The notes under the pieces: model-generated | Database searches by the model: none | The model's input: only the letters and a program-made list of their open reading frames with translations | Told to the model about the DNA's origin: nothing | Translations under genes and position numbers: made by a program | DNA from: a virus | Reading direction: 5' to 3' (one strand) | DNA length: 64,000 nt | Virus record (IMG/VR): IMGVR_UViG_3300025598_000024 | Coordinates: 41,160-105,159 of that record | In this document: one piece after another, positions 43,489 through 52,446 of the stretch | How positions within the stretch are numbered: position 1 is the stretch's first letter | How the letters are laid out: every line of letters starts with the position of its first letter

Positions 43489-44168
43489 ATTATCGGCACG
43501 TTATAGTATGGGTGTGTGGTTGGCAGATTGTAAAGCGTAGTGAACTGATTGACTATTTTTGTTGTGTCATAGCTGATCCCTGGACCAGTCCTGACAGTTT
43601 GAACGTTAACTGAGCTCACTTCAAAACGGTCACCCAGCGCGGTTGGTGTGTCACCATCCCAGGAGAGCACTCTGACCAGCAGATCGCCAACCCGGATCTC
43701 TGGATACCATGACATCTGAACAGTTGGATTGTCTCGCCAGAACTGACCGGTGCTGATGTTGGCGCGGATCTGTGGAGTATCCGCAGCCAGTGTGTACAGG
43801 TGGTAGCAGGTTGTTTTGAAACCACCATTGAATGTGGTGCCATAGCAGTTCGGGCAAAAGCTATTGCCTGACTGCTTATAAACATTGCTCACACGAGACT
43901 GTACAGAAGCATTGGGATTGGTAGGATCAACACTGTCCTGGCACTGCTGACAGTAGCCAACCAGACCCAGCGCAGCATCTTCTGCACGCCAGAGCTGTCT
44001 TACAATAATCTGTTCACCGAACCACTGCAGAGTCTCGTCATGAAAGCGCTGCTGATTAATCTCAGCATAGATATCTCTTTGCTTTACTACAAGCAAAGGG
44101 CTTTCTTTCTGGTAGTAAAGATCTCCCTGCTGCACTGGTGGCAGTGGAGATGGGTCAATACCAGACAT
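43485..44168 (-). CDS. Connector protein with zinc knuckle
   Basis: 227 residues. CQQC near 73-76 and CPNC near 104-107 form a likely four-Cys zinc site; the C-terminal half is beta-rich (YPEIRVGDLLVRVLSWDGDT). Lies between two neck genes; probably a head completion protein. ATG 44168 lies after the homing endonuclease stop. Confidence 0.75.
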   Translation of the reverse strand: MSGIDPSPLPPVQQGDLYYQKESPLLVVKQRDIYAEINQQRFHDETLQWFGEQIIVRQLWRAEDAALGLVGYCQQCQDSVDPTNPNASVQSRVSNVYKQSGNSFCPNCYGTTFNGGFKTTCYHLYTLAADTPQIRANISTGQFWRDNPTVQMSWYPEIRVGDLLVRVLSWDGDTPTALGDRFEVSSVNVQTVRTGPGISYDTTKIVNQFTTLYNLPTTHPYYNVPII

Positions 44169-44171
44169 TGT

Positions 44172-44798
44172 TTATACGCCACCCATGTTAGCTGCGAACT
44201 CAGCGACTTCATTTTCCCAAACCACGCGGGCGGACCAACCCTGCTCTGCATACCAATCAATAAGATCTTGCGGGTTCTCGCCGCGATGCCAGTAGGTTCC
44301 CCAAACTTCTACAATCTCACGGGTGTCACGTTTAACATAATCGGGAATATGTACGCCAACTTTAGGGTTACCAATAAAGTAACGTTTATCCTGTGTGCTA
44401 ACGTAGCCAAGTGGTTCTAATACCGGCTTTAGAGAAAGCTCTACTTTAGAAGATTTGTTGTTCGAGCCATAGACATTAAGAAACTTACCTTCCTTATGAA
44501 GGCGAACATTCTTTTCAGACATCTTCTTGCGAAAACTATAATCATATTTATGCTTTGCTAGGCGCTTAAGGTTGCGTGCACGCTGTTCTTCAAACGTAAC
44601 TGTGCGGATATAATGCCCTGCAACGAAACGATTTTGGCGATACTTATTTGTTCTAACAGTTTCACCACAACCACAACCGCATAAAACTTCACGGTCCTGG
44701 CATCCTGGGCATGTTTTACGGTCTGGACCACCACGAGTTTTAATCTGTTCTTTTTTTTCTTTACAAACACGGCACACATATTGGAGAGTAACTGGCAT
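44172..44798 (-). CDS. Vsr-like (EDxHD-type) homing endonuclease
   Basis: 208 residues, free-standing. Zinc knuckles C9-x2-C12/C30-x2-C33 and CGCGC near 40-44, a basic NUMOD3-like segment (KKMSEKNVRLHKEGKF), then a PD-(D/E)xK/Vsr-like nuclease: IPDY at 151-154, VEVWGTYWH at 163-171 and a late W-E pair. It sits between two neck genes. Its last residues AANMGGV echo the SANLGGV end of the upstream gene. ATG 44798 uses the GGAGG formed by the upstream gene's last codons. Confidence 0.82.
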   Translation of the reverse strand: MPVTLQYVCRVCKEKKEQIKTRGGPDRKTCPGCQDREVLCGCGCGETVRTNKYRQNRFVAGHYIRTVTFEEQRARNLKRLAKHKYDYSFRKKMSEKNVRLHKEGKFLNVYGSNNKSSKVELSLKPVLEPLGYVSTQDKRYFIGNPKVGVHIPDYVKRDTREIVEVWGTYWHRGENPQDLIDWYAEQGWSARVVWENEVAEFAANMGGV

Positions 44799-44799
44799 A

Positions 44800-45690
44800 T
44801 TAAACTCCTCCAAGGTTGGCTGAAGCGTACTGAAAATGCGGCCTTGCTGGATTGATAAACATTCGTGGGATAAGACCACCAGCAACCAGCAGGCTTCGCT
44901 TGCTTCCTACCATGAAGCTACGCTTCATCTGACGCAGCTGCTTGTCAGCGATTTCCTTGTCGAACAGATATAGCTGCCACCAGCGTTGGTAGTAGTCACG
45001 ACGATCCATCCAGGCAGCATTCATACCGTTGGGTGTGGGCTGCTCGATGTAGTTACGAGCGATGTGTTTCAGAAAGTGAGCATAGGTCTGGCTGGCCAGA
45101 ACGCCGTACCAGTTACTGGGGAAGATCACCGCAGCATTAGCACCTATCTCATAGGCTGGATTGAATACTGGTTGAAACTCAAAATTGATATAGTCAATGG
45201 CTTCTGTGCTCATTACCATGGCAACTTCTTCGTACATCAAGAAACCACTCTGCTGCATCTCCTGCAGGTAAGGGCCACCACTGGTGCTGTCAAAACTTTT
45301 GTCCAGTCGGTGTACTATTCCTGCTGCCAGCTGACGCTCATCATAACTCAGATTGCTCCAGTATGGCATCTGATCTGTTATGACCAGTTGATCAGTGTAC
45401 TGCCTGTCACTGCCATTCACTGTGTATTGCCAGTTGACGTTATAGTTGCCCTGGATAGCAGTCTGTGAGCTGTCCAACATATACTGGAAGGTCCCAGTAG
45501 ATTCTTGAGTAGCGTATGTGCCACTGGGAACTATTGTCAGACTACCGTCAGTGCTGGTTATGCTCAGACTTACATCAGGAAAAGTATTACCGCTCACCGT
45601 GATAAGATCAGGGTCAGTTAGAACCCCGTTAGAATAGGTCATTATACCAACGGGTTCTACTGCATACTGTGGGAACGGACGTACTCTCAT
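44800..45690 (-). CDS. Neck/head-tail adaptor protein
   Basis: 296 residues. An Ig-like beta region (1-~110) precedes a helical half with YDERQLAAGIVHRLDKSFDS and WMDRRDYYQRWWQLYLFDKE. The position before connector genes suggests a head-completion or adaptor role. Its last codons supply the ribosome-binding site for the homing endonuclease. Confidence 0.75.
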   Translation of the reverse strand: MRVRPFPQYAVEPVGIMTYSNGVLTDPDLITVSGNTFPDVSLSITSTDGSLTIVPSGTYATQESTGTFQYMLDSSQTAIQGNYNVNWQYTVNGSDRQYTDQLVITDQMPYWSNLSYDERQLAAGIVHRLDKSFDSTSGGPYLQEMQQSGFLMYEEVAMVMSTEAIDYINFEFQPVFNPAYEIGANAAVIFPSNWYGVLASQTYAHFLKHIARNYIEQPTPNGMNAAWMDRRDYYQRWWQLYLFDKEIADKQLRQMKRSFMVGSKRSLLVAGGLIPRMFINPARPHFQYASANLGGV

Positions 45691-46586
45691 CAGCCTATGC
45701 CAGTCACTTGTAGAACTGCATATGCTGACCCTATATTGGTAGCAGGTTGACCAGGTGTATTGCTTATAAGAAAGCTAAACAATACTGGATTTCTAGAACT
45801 AGCTATATAAGTAGCCATTTGGCTGTATTCGTTGGCGGTCTGGTAAGTAGTTGCTTGTATTATACTCGGATAAGATGTGCTAAATGTTATTCCACCAGCC
45901 TGTAAAGCTATAGTAGCTACTCCACCGGATGCAGCAGCGAACACAGCTACTCTACCCCATACTTGATAGGTTAGATGTCCTGACATTGTTATAGTCACGA
46001 TAGCATTGCTATTTGTTCCAGCATTATTGTTATAAACTGGACCGTTACCATACGCACCAGATGTAGTTATTGATAAAGGAACTATATTACTGCCACTTAT
46101 CGCTAGTATCTGACCATCAGCTCCACCAACGATTGAGTTGTTAGCAGCAAAAGTACTGCCACTTATTGTAATTCCACTGATAGTGTTGGTGAATGCTGCA
46201 CCACTGGCGCTAGTACCAACCAATAACTGACCAGATGCTGGAGTGGGGAAATCACCATTGGCGATCTGGTTGCTGATGCCAAAGTCACTGGATAGTGGAC
46301 CAGCGACCCATTGCGTTCCTGCGCTGCCGCTGGTAGCAGTGGTTCCTTCGCGGCCTCTGCCACCGCTGATTGTAATAACGTTTACTGTACCAGTGGTGCT
46401 GACGTTGGTTACATAAATGATCTCGCCACTAGCAGTAACACCGTTATAACCAGGATTAATAACAACAGGCAGATAGGTTCCAGTGGTCAGCTGGCTGGGG
46501 AAGCCAGTGCCAGTGAATGTAGTCTGAGTGGTGTTGAAACCACTAAGCGTACCGTATAGAAAATTACCGCGATAACGAGATGCCAT
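45690..46586 (-). CDS. Virion surface/fiber-like protein
   Basis: 298 residues. Beta-rich, Gly/Ser/Thr-rich with repeated SGxTISGSTF-like strands; the C-terminal half (HLTYQVWGRVAVFAAASGG onward) is jelly-roll-like. Probably a fiber or head-surface protein. Shares one base with the adaptor start. Confidence 0.75.
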   Translation of the reverse strand: MASRYRGNFLYGTLSGFNTTQTTFTGTGFPSQLTTGTYLPVVINPGYNGVTASGEIIYVTNVSTTGTVNVITISGGRGREGTTATSGSAGTQWVAGPLSSDFGISNQIANGDFPTPASGQLLVGTSASGAAFTNTISGITISGSTFAANNSIVGGADGQILAISGSNIVPLSITTSGAYGNGPVYNNNAGTNSNAIVTITMSGHLTYQVWGRVAVFAAASGGVATIALQAGGITFSTSYPSIIQATTYQTANEYSQMATYIASSRNPVLFSFLISNTPGQPATNIGSAYAVLQVTGIG

Positions 46587-46594
46587 GCTTTATC

Positions 46595-47101
46595 CTAGGC
46601 TAGCTTCCAGGCTGGACGTACTTTTGTTGTGTTGAAACGCAGGAAGGTTTGTGGCTGACGGCCATCTACTCCATAGCCCTGCTGAGCGGTGTGAACAGGA
46701 TGGTTTACCCAGGTGTAGCTGGGGTCACCCTGTTGACCGTGGCTGATGGTAAGGATGTCACCGTTGGTGTTGGATACAACCAGAGCTACGTGCTCACCGG
46801 TTCCAGGACCATATACAACTGCGTCACCCGGCATGGCCTGTGCGGCTGGAACATGAATACCGTGCTGCAATAGTGTGCCGGTATATCCCCAGCCAGCATA
46901 GTTAGCGCCGTTGGGGTCATTGGCTCCTGCACTGTAGTAGCATAGTGTGAAGAAGCCGCTGCAGTCGGTATTGACAGGCCAGACTGGCTTGCTCAGATGC
47001 TCGTAGGCCATACGGCCTGCGCCCTCGGTGTAGTTGAAGTGAGCCTTGTTGGCCAAGAACCACTTGCCATTTTGTACGATATCATATCTTGCGTCAGTCA
47101 T
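46595..47101 (-). CDS. NlpC/P60-type endolysin
   Basis: 168-residue peptidoglycan hydrolase. TDCSGFF places the catalytic Cys47, EHVALVV the His104, and a polar residue follows near H121. This is a single-domain enzyme without signal peptide or obvious wall-binding domain, so it would need a holin. Good AGGAG before ATG 47101. Distinct from the NlpC/P60 domain in the tail hub. Confidence 0.88.
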   Translation of the reverse strand: MTDARYDIVQNGKWFLANKAHFNYTEGAGRMAYEHLSKPVWPVNTDCSGFFTLCYYSAGANDPNGANYAGWGYTGTLLQHGIHVPAAQAMPGDAVVYGPGTGEHVALVVSNTNGDILTISHGQQGDPSYTWVNHPVHTAQQGYGVDGRQPQTFLRFNTTKVRPAWKLA

Positions 47102-47132
47102 TGTTTTCTCCTGTTTGGTCTGTATTACCTAG

Positions 47133-47155
47133 TGTAAAAGCAACGGGGTTTTACA
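47133..47155 (-). promoter_or_regulatory. Hairpin upstream of the lysin gene
   Basis: TGTAAAA, nine-base loop, TTTTACA lies in the 55-base gap before the endolysin. AT-rich with no U-run; a processing or regulatory hairpin is possible. Confidence 0.35.
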
Positions 47156-47156
47156 T

Positions 47157-47681
47157 TCAAGTTGGGACAGTATCCCCACCAGCAGGACGATCTGGCTCGG
47201 CATAATCCTCTGGCACGGTCATTTCTGGTTCTGACCGCTCTTGCGAATCAGTTATTTGTTCTATTACGTAATCAGCTGCTGGTTGATCAAACTCATTGGT
47301 TATATTACCAACCGTGTCAACATTATTCTGGACTGTATAACCACCAACAGGAACGGCAAGTTTGTAAATGCTTATCGTTGGGTTGGTAGTACTGATCTTG
47401 AATGAGAAGATGACAGTCTTGTTAGCCAGATCAGACAGCTTGAAAAGCTCATTCAGCTTTATATGAAGGCTTGTTCTAGTTCTAACACTGTCTAGCAGGA
47501 CTAGTTCATCGCTGGTAAAAGTATGCAAATAATGTATTTTTATAAAGCTGGCAGAGTCAGGCACTGGTATGGTGAATCGCTGACCGCCAAGCTTGAATGA
47601 TCCCAGTCTGGTTAGTCCTACCTGTGGTGTGATAGGTCTGCCACCAGTCAGATAGTCATTAGTTCTTCTGCTAGCACTCAT
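47157..47681 (-). CDS. Hypothetical virion-associated protein
   Basis: 174 residues with a basic start, a beta-rich middle (VIFSFKISTTNPTISIYKLA) and an acidic Pro-rich tail (PEDYAEPDRPAGGD). Follows the small 67-residue gene and precedes the lysin. Unrecognised. Confidence 0.7.
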   Translation of the reverse strand: MSASRRTNDYLTGGRPITPQVGLTRLGSFKLGGQRFTIPVPDSASFIKIHYLHTFTSDELVLLDSVRTRTSLHIKLNELFKLSDLANKTVIFSFKISTTNPTISIYKLAVPVGGYTVQNNVDTVGNITNEFDQPAADYVIEQITDSQERSEPEMTVPEDYAEPDRPAGGDTVPT

Positions 47682-47702
47682 AATTTTCTACCAGAATGAC
47701 CA

Positions 47703-47906
47703 TTAGTAATTACCAGTTAGAGTCATATAAACTTGGGGCGACCAATCAGATACTGTAAAGCTTGTGCTGAAAGCACCAAGTGCGGCTCCCGGCAGAGATG
47801 AACCAGCACTAGGTGCGCTAGTATATATGCACGAACCAATCGGTGTGCCAGCAGAGTCAAAGTTAGGTATGATTGGATCAATACCGGTTAGTGCTGCCAC
47901 TCTCAT
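47703..47906 (-). CDS. Small hypothetical protein, 67 aa
   Basis: MRVAALTGIDPIIPNFDSAG onward, ending YMTLTGNY. ATG 47906 overlaps a TGA that closes a nine-codon frame starting at ATG 47932 (MAQQQLQLT), so either the short frame is a coupling leader or a single-base change split a 76-residue protein. No strong ribosome-binding site. Confidence 0.55.
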   Translation of the reverse strand: MRVAALTGIDPIIPNFDSAGTPIGSCIYTSAPSAGSSLPGAALGAFSTSFTVSDWSPQVYMTLTGNY

Positions 47907-47971
47907 GTTAGTTGAAGTTGTTGCTGTGCCATGTCTCTAGCCTAGGTCAGTGGTGGGGTCCGAGGCCATGA

Positions 47972-49507
47972 TTAGTACCAGATCTCAATAATGCCAGCGG
48001 CACCGGCACCACCGGCTCCACCGGCACCTGAACCTGAGCCACCGTTGTAGGAACCGCCACCGCCGCCACCGCCACCGCAACCGGGTGTCGTTGCCGTTGC
48101 GCCTGTGCCGCCATTGACGGTTGGATTTGAGCCGGGATTTGTTATTTGGTAAGTGACCAATGCAGCATTCGCAGCGGCTGATGCAAGACCACCAAGACCG
48201 CCAGTAGTGGCCGTTGCCGCAGTGCCACCGGAGCCGCCGACTACGCCTTGATTAGGTGGTGCGGAGTTGGTGTTTGAGGGTCCGCCACTGCCGGGGTTGT
48301 TCTGTGACGATGAACTGTTGCCGCCGCTGCTTAGTCCGGCTGCTGCGTACATACCACCATTGGAGTTTGTTGTGGCGTTGGCGTTGCTTCCCGGTGCCGG
48401 TGCACCACCGTTGGCTTGTGCCAGCACTGTCGAAGTATTAGTGTCGGTCAGTTTAGTGGTACTACTACTATTACCACCGAACCCACCATTGTTGCCACCA
48501 GCAGCACCACCGGCTCCACCGGCTCCACCGGCTCCAATCGTGGCGGTCAACGTATGCCCAGCAGTCACGGCAACGTTGACGATTTTGACTTCACCGCCAC
48601 CGCCACCGCCGGCTCCCACTTGGAGAACATTGGTACTCGGTGAGCCGCCACCACCGCCACCGGCTCCACCGCCGACTAGTCGAACAATGACGTTGCTAAT
48701 GCCACTCGGGACAACCCATGTGCTACCAGTGGTGGTAAGAGCAACGTAAGCGGTACCGGAAACACCTTGGAACCCTTGGTTGCCCTGCGTACCCTGCGTC
48801 CCCTGATTACCTTGGAAGCCTTGGTTCCCCTGGAAACCTTGAAAGCCTTGGAAACCTTGATAGCCCTGAGTCCCTTGATAGCCTTGATTGCCTTGTACTC
48901 CCTGGTAACCCTGATATCCCTGATTTCCTTGATAACCTTGGTATCCCTGTGTACCTTTAAGACCTTGATAGCCCTGACTGCCCTGGTAACCTTGATTTCC
49001 TTGGGTTCCCTGCGGTCCAGGAATAGGCACAAAGATTGCTGTCTTGTCGATATACCAGGTATTGCTAACTGCAGTGAACGCAGCTGTCCCAGGCACATAG
49101 ATCTCACCAATAAGCATGGTGCCAGCCGGTACAGCTGGCTTGACCGGAGGATCAGTGATGCTACCATTGTTCCATCCAGCCAGTGTTATAGCAGTGCCCT
49201 GAACGACTGATACTGTTGTGCCACTGACAACTACAATGTCACGACGGTCTCCCGTGCTAGCAGCAACGGTTGTAAAGCTTGCTGCTGAGACACTGGTATT
49301 TGTTCCACTGATGGAATATGTTCCAGGCGTTAGATTGCCACTGATCACAGTGCCACTGGGGTTGGTCAGGTTCCCTGACAGCTGGAAGCCACTGATAACA
49401 CCGGTTGCCTGGCCGAGCAGGTACAAAGAGCTAAGGTCGGTATTATCCAGTACAGCCTGAGCTGGCCAGGTTGGATTGTTCTGTGATTCGGGAATGATCA
49501 AAGCCAT
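47972..49507 (-). CDS. Tail fiber with collagen-like and glycine-rich domains
   Basis: 511 residues. 1-160 is a beta-rich attachment region; 164-248 is 28 Gly-X-Y triplets with Gln almost always in the Y position and Tyr/Phe/Asn/Thr in X; 250-511 is a domain rich in Gly runs (GAGGGGGGSP, GAGGAGGAAGG) of the type seen in phage adhesins, where glycine-rich motifs form a polyglycine-II sandwich with variable loops between. Likely trimeric fiber with receptor-binding tip. Confidence 0.88.
   Translation of the reverse strand: MALIIPESQNNPTWPAQAVLDNTDLSSLYLLGQATGVISGFQLSGNLTNPSGTVISGNLTPGTYSISGTNTSVSAASFTTVAASTGDRRDIVVVSGTTVSVVQGTAITLAGWNNGSITDPPVKPAVPAGTMLIGEIYVPGTAAFTAVSNTWYIDKTAIFVPIPGPQGTQGNQGYQGSQGYQGLKGTQGYQGYQGNQGYQGYQGVQGNQGYQGTQGYQGFQGFQGFQGNQGFQGNQGTQGTQGNQGFQGVSGTAYVALTTTGSTWVVPSGISNVIVRLVGGGAGGGGGGSPSTNVLQVGAGGGGGGEVKIVNVAVTAGHTLTATIGAGGAGGAGGAAGGNNGGFGGNSSSTTKLTDTNTSTVLAQANGGAPAPGSNANATTNSNGGMYAAAGLSSGGNSSSSQNNPGSGGPSNTNSAPPNQGVVGGSGGTAATATTGGLGGLASAAANAALVTYQITNPGSNPTVNGGTGATATTPGCGGGGGGGGSYNGGSGSGAGGAGGAGAAGIIEIWY
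48764..49018 (-). repeat. Collagen-like triplet repeat array
   Basis: About 28 nine-base units encoding G-x-Q triplets (GYQ, GNQ, GFQ, GTQ). Near-identical units make this a likely hotspot for length variation. Confidence 0.9.
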
Positions 49508-49509
49508 GG

Positions 49510-50238
49510 TTATGGTCCAGTGATCTGCTCGGTTACTGTTATCTGGTCACCAATCGAGCTCAGTGTAGCACTGGTGCTAAACGGAGTGGCGAACATAAGC
49601 CCGGTATAGCCAGTTCCAGAAACAGTTCCACGTGTATTAAAGATGCCAACACCATTGATGGTCGATGGGATCGTGTCTGATGCACCAACTGTGAACACAC
49701 TGGTAAGAGTTACAACAGTGCTACCACTGGTTGCTGTGGTTGTCGGTGCAGCACTGATGGCTACAACACTGGGTTTGCGCATAAGACCGCTGGTAGTGAT
49801 CTCACCCGGCAAATTGATAGTGGAGTTGGTAACAGCATTCATGTTGCCACTGCCCAGTGCCATGTACCAACTGGGTGTTGTACCGGTGAACAGCATGTAG
49901 TTGCTAGCTGTTCCTGGAACACTGCCCGGAGTGCTACCATCGGTTCCTGGTGTGTACCACTGGTCTACAGTGACATTGCATGGACCAAATGCAGCAGCTG
50001 GGTTGTTAATAACATTTGCATATACAACTGCACCGGTGCCAGATGTAACTACTACAAGTGTGTAACCTTGTAGTGCTCCACTGGTAACAACAATGTTATT
50101 AATGGTATAGCTGTTAGAGGTTGCGGTGCTACCGGCACCAGCCCATGAAACAGGAGTGCCACCGGATACAGTTGTACTCCAGCTACCGGCACCAAACAGG
50201 CCACGGGCCCACATCAAACGCCCCTGGTTAACAATCAT
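49510..50238 (-). CDS. Structural/fiber-like protein
   Basis: 242 residues starting MIVNQGRLMWARGLFGAGSW. Ser/Thr/Gly-rich beta protein, two bases before the fiber gene. Likely part of the appendage. Overlaps the upstream gene by four bases. Confidence 0.75.
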   Translation of the reverse strand: MIVNQGRLMWARGLFGAGSWSTTVSGGTPVSWAGAGSTATSNSYTINNIVVTSGALQGYTLVVVTSGTGAVVYANVINNPAAAFGPCNVTVDQWYTPGTDGSTPGSVPGTASNYMLFTGTTPSWYMALGSGNMNAVTNSTINLPGEITTSGLMRKPSVVAISAAPTTTATSGSTVVTLTSVFTVGASDTIPSTINGVGIFNTRGTVSGTGYTGLMFATPFSTSATLSSIGDQITVTEQITGP

Positions 50239-50600
50239 TGTTGCTCCTCTGGGATGTCATTAAGCGTGTAGTGGGTCTGCTCGTAGTCGTCAGGGCGGCC
50301 ACCAACGCCATAGAAATCTTGTAGCTGCTTTTGCAGGATGGCATTATCGCTCCACACCCAGAGAGGTGTGCCATAGCCATGAGAGTCCCAAGCACCACTG
50401 CCATGAACAACGGCGATAAAGGCCTCGTGACCTGGTAGCTGGGTGATATCCGGACGGCGAGCGAACTCGAGTGCTATTTCCCGAACGTCTTCATCAGTGA
50501 CAGTATAGCTGTCAGGTATGGTTATGTAAGTTACTGTTGGCGCAGAATCGTCAGGGATGGCGGCGAGCTTTGGGTACTGATTGCCTAGTTGTACCTGCAT
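50235..50600 (-). CDS. Hypothetical protein, 121 aa
   Basis: Acidic protein with a central EFARRPDITQLPGHEAFIAV region and WVWSDNAILQKQLQDFYGVG, more globular than its neighbours. Unknown function within the fiber cluster. Confidence 0.72.
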   Translation of the reverse strand: MQVQLGNQYPKLAAIPDDSAPTVTYITIPDSYTVTDEDVREIALEFARRPDITQLPGHEAFIAVVHGSGAWDSHGYGTPLWVWSDNAILQKQLQDFYGVGGRPDDYEQTHYTLNDIPEEQQ

Positions 50601-50608
50601 TTTTTACC

Positions 50609-51229
50609 TTAAATAAACTGGATACTAGCACTTACCAACATCGTATCGCCGGGATTAAGAATCACACCATCAGCAAAGCTGGACTTCAAGAACATCTTGC
50701 CATTCGCAGTGTTGTTCCCACCTACTATGCGAGTTCCAGCGGGTATTACATTGGTACTGATAGGGCTGCCGTTGGCATGGCGAGTAATAGTAAGAGTATT
50801 CCCCGTGCCAGATACAACTGTCATTACCTCACTGAGCACCTGTACATCAAAAGGATATGTACCAGGAAAAACACTGGCATCTGAGACACTAACCGTTGTG
50901 GCACCAGGATTAAGCTGAGCTGTTAGTACAGTGTCAGCAGAGCTGGTTGATCCGTTAAAAAGCCCCAGGTTGGTTATAACCTGTGGGCCACTACTGGTTA
51001 GAGCAGCGGTGAGAACCAGAGTATCGTTAGTTGTGAACGTGGTCTGGAAACTACCAGACACCGCAACTCTTGGTCCAGATGGATTGCTAATGCTTTCATC
51101 TGTTCCCAGGGCTGGCGCTGCTCCAGTACCCCATTGCATGTATCTAGGCTGGGCAGCAGAGTATCCGCTCCCAACTAACACTGCAGTCAGGTTACTTCTC
51201 ACCTGACTGGTCAAGGCTGTGGTTATCAT
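50609..51229 (-). CDS. Structural/fiber-like protein
   Basis: 206 residues. Starts MITTALTSQVRSNLTAVLVG; beta-rich with an internal AQLNPGATTVSVSDASVFPG motif. ATG 51229 (or 51232) with AAGGA just upstream; earlier in-frame starts are discarded. Ends DTMLVSASIQFI. Resembles attachment proteins near fibers. Confidence 0.75.
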   Translation of the reverse strand: MITTALTSQVRSNLTAVLVGSGYSAAQPRYMQWGTGAAPALGTDESISNPSGPRVAVSGSFQTTFTTNDTLVLTAALTSSGPQVITNLGLFNGSTSSADTVLTAQLNPGATTVSVSDASVFPGTYPFDVQVLSEVMTVVSGTGNTLTITRHANGSPISTNVIPAGTRIVGGNNTANGKMFLKSSFADGVILNPGDTMLVSASIQFI

Positions 51230-51332
51230 CATCTTCCTTTGATGAAGTAACGGCACCCAGGAACTCCTGAGTACCGTCGCTTCTTATTATTTGTATTGAT
51301 ACGACACTTACGTTCGCAATAACTTCGTTCAT
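51192..51332 (-). CDS. Short coupled frame, 46 aa
   Basis: MNEVIANVSVVSIQIIRSDG onward, acidic end. Its ATG overlaps the upstream stop (TGATG) and fills the gap before the next gene, whose start it overlaps by 38 bases. No Shine-Dalgarno; probable but not certain. Confidence 0.45.
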   Translation of the reverse strand: MNEVIANVSVVSIQIIRSDGTQEFLGAVTSSKEDDDNHSLDQSGEK

Positions 51333-52075
51333 CAGCTGTTCTGGCGCCAGGTTCTCTTCTGAGCAGTCTGGTACAGGTTGCCACTGTATGTGGCAAAGTA
51401 ACCATCATACTCTTGTGTTTCGCTGGGGATGGTGTTGATCTGACGAACCTGCTGCTGCTGTGTGAGCGTGCCAGTGGTTGTGATCGTGGTGCCACCGGTA
51501 AGGATGGTGCTGTTAGAGATCATACCACCAAAGCCAACAGGGTAGTAGTGAACCGTTGCGTCATCGATCCAGTTGGGAGTAGCGTTAGGCGTGCCTACAT
51601 AGCTGGGGTAGCTTGTGCCCAGAGCACCGGATAGTGATACAGCCGTAAGAGTTGGAGGAGTACCTGTACCGCTGACCACTGATAGAATAATACCGCTGGG
51701 TACAATAATGTCAACAACAGCACCACCATTAGCTGCACCGGTGTTACCCTTGAGCAGCTGAGCAGGGCCAGCATTAACAAAGAAGTTGCTTGCACTCAGA
51801 GGACCAGCAGCAAGAGCAGAAACCAGGTCACTTACCTTGGCTGTTCCAGTGATGGTGGTGGTCTTAACACCGGTACCAGTACCACTGATGGTGAAGCTGC
51901 CAGTACTGAGCACACCGGTCAAGCGCAGGATACCACTGGCCTGAGCAAATGCATTGACCAGGTTGGCCTCGTCAATTGGAGGGTTAGGGTTTGCAGGAGT
52001 AACGCCACCACGTGTTTGAGCACGCAGCGTGGCTTTGTTGGCCTGCTCCTGAGAAACGTTTGGGGTTATTGGCAT
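51332..52075 (-). CDS. Virion protein, 247 aa
   Basis: Starts MPITPNVSQEQANKATLRAQ; Gly/Thr/Ser-rich beta core with TFTISGTGTG-like strands and a C-terminal YDGYFATYSGNLYQT. Probably a head or appendage surface protein; no family recognised. Confidence 0.75.
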   Translation of the reverse strand: MPITPNVSQEQANKATLRAQTRGGVTPANPNPPIDEANLVNAFAQASGILRLTGVLSTGSFTISGTGTGVKTTTITGTAKVSDLVSALAAGPLSASNFFVNAGPAQLLKGNTGAANGGAVVDIIVPSGIILSVVSGTGTPPTLTAVSLSGALGTSYPSYVGTPNATPNWIDDATVHYYPVGFGGMISNSTILTGGTTITTTGTLTQQQQVRQINTIPSETQEYDGYFATYSGNLYQTAQKRTWRQNS

Positions 52076-52128
52076 TATATGTCACCTATTCTTTTAAAAG
52101 ATTTACTGGATAGTGAGTGCACAGAACT

Positions 52129-52407
52129 CTAGAAGCCTCTGTTGGTAGTGTTGTACTGGTCGTTCTGGAATACAAATCCAGTATTATTCTGACCAGCCCA
52201 ACCAGTTCCGCTAAGAACTGGGCTTGCAAAGCCGCTTACAACAGCTCCAGGGAATGTTTGTGGTAGCCAGACATTGAACCAGGGCTGGTTAGAGTACGTG
52301 GTACCGCTAAGCACAGTACCGCTAGGAATTACTGCCTTTAGCGATCCACTGTCGGCAACGAAGGTCTCTTCTACAGGGGCTGCTGCTTTTTCTGTTTTGT
52401 CGCTCAT
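52129..52407 (-). CDS. Small virion-like protein, 92 aa
   Basis: Acidic start (MSDKTEKAAAPVEETFVADS), then Gly/Ser/Asn-rich beta segment and W-rich loops. Possible minor decoration protein. Unrecognised. Confidence 0.65.
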   Translation of the reverse strand: MSDKTEKAAAPVEETFVADSGSLKAVIPSGTVLSGTTYSNQPWFNVWLPQTFPGAVVSGFASPVLSGTGWAGQNNTGFVFQNDQYNTTNRGF

Positions 52408-52446
52408 GCGTGCTCCTTATGATATGTAGAGCAACAGCCCTACTAT

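Noticed and set aside
48764-49018. Triplet array considered as a CRISPR or other nucleic-acid repeat
   Set aside because: Units are nine bases without spacers and keep a coding phase (Gly-X-Gln), so this is a protein repeat.
51229-51495. Minus-strand basic frame of 88 codons overlapping the 247-residue gene
   Set aside because: Arg-rich out-of-frame reading; the 46-codon coupled frame fits the gap better.
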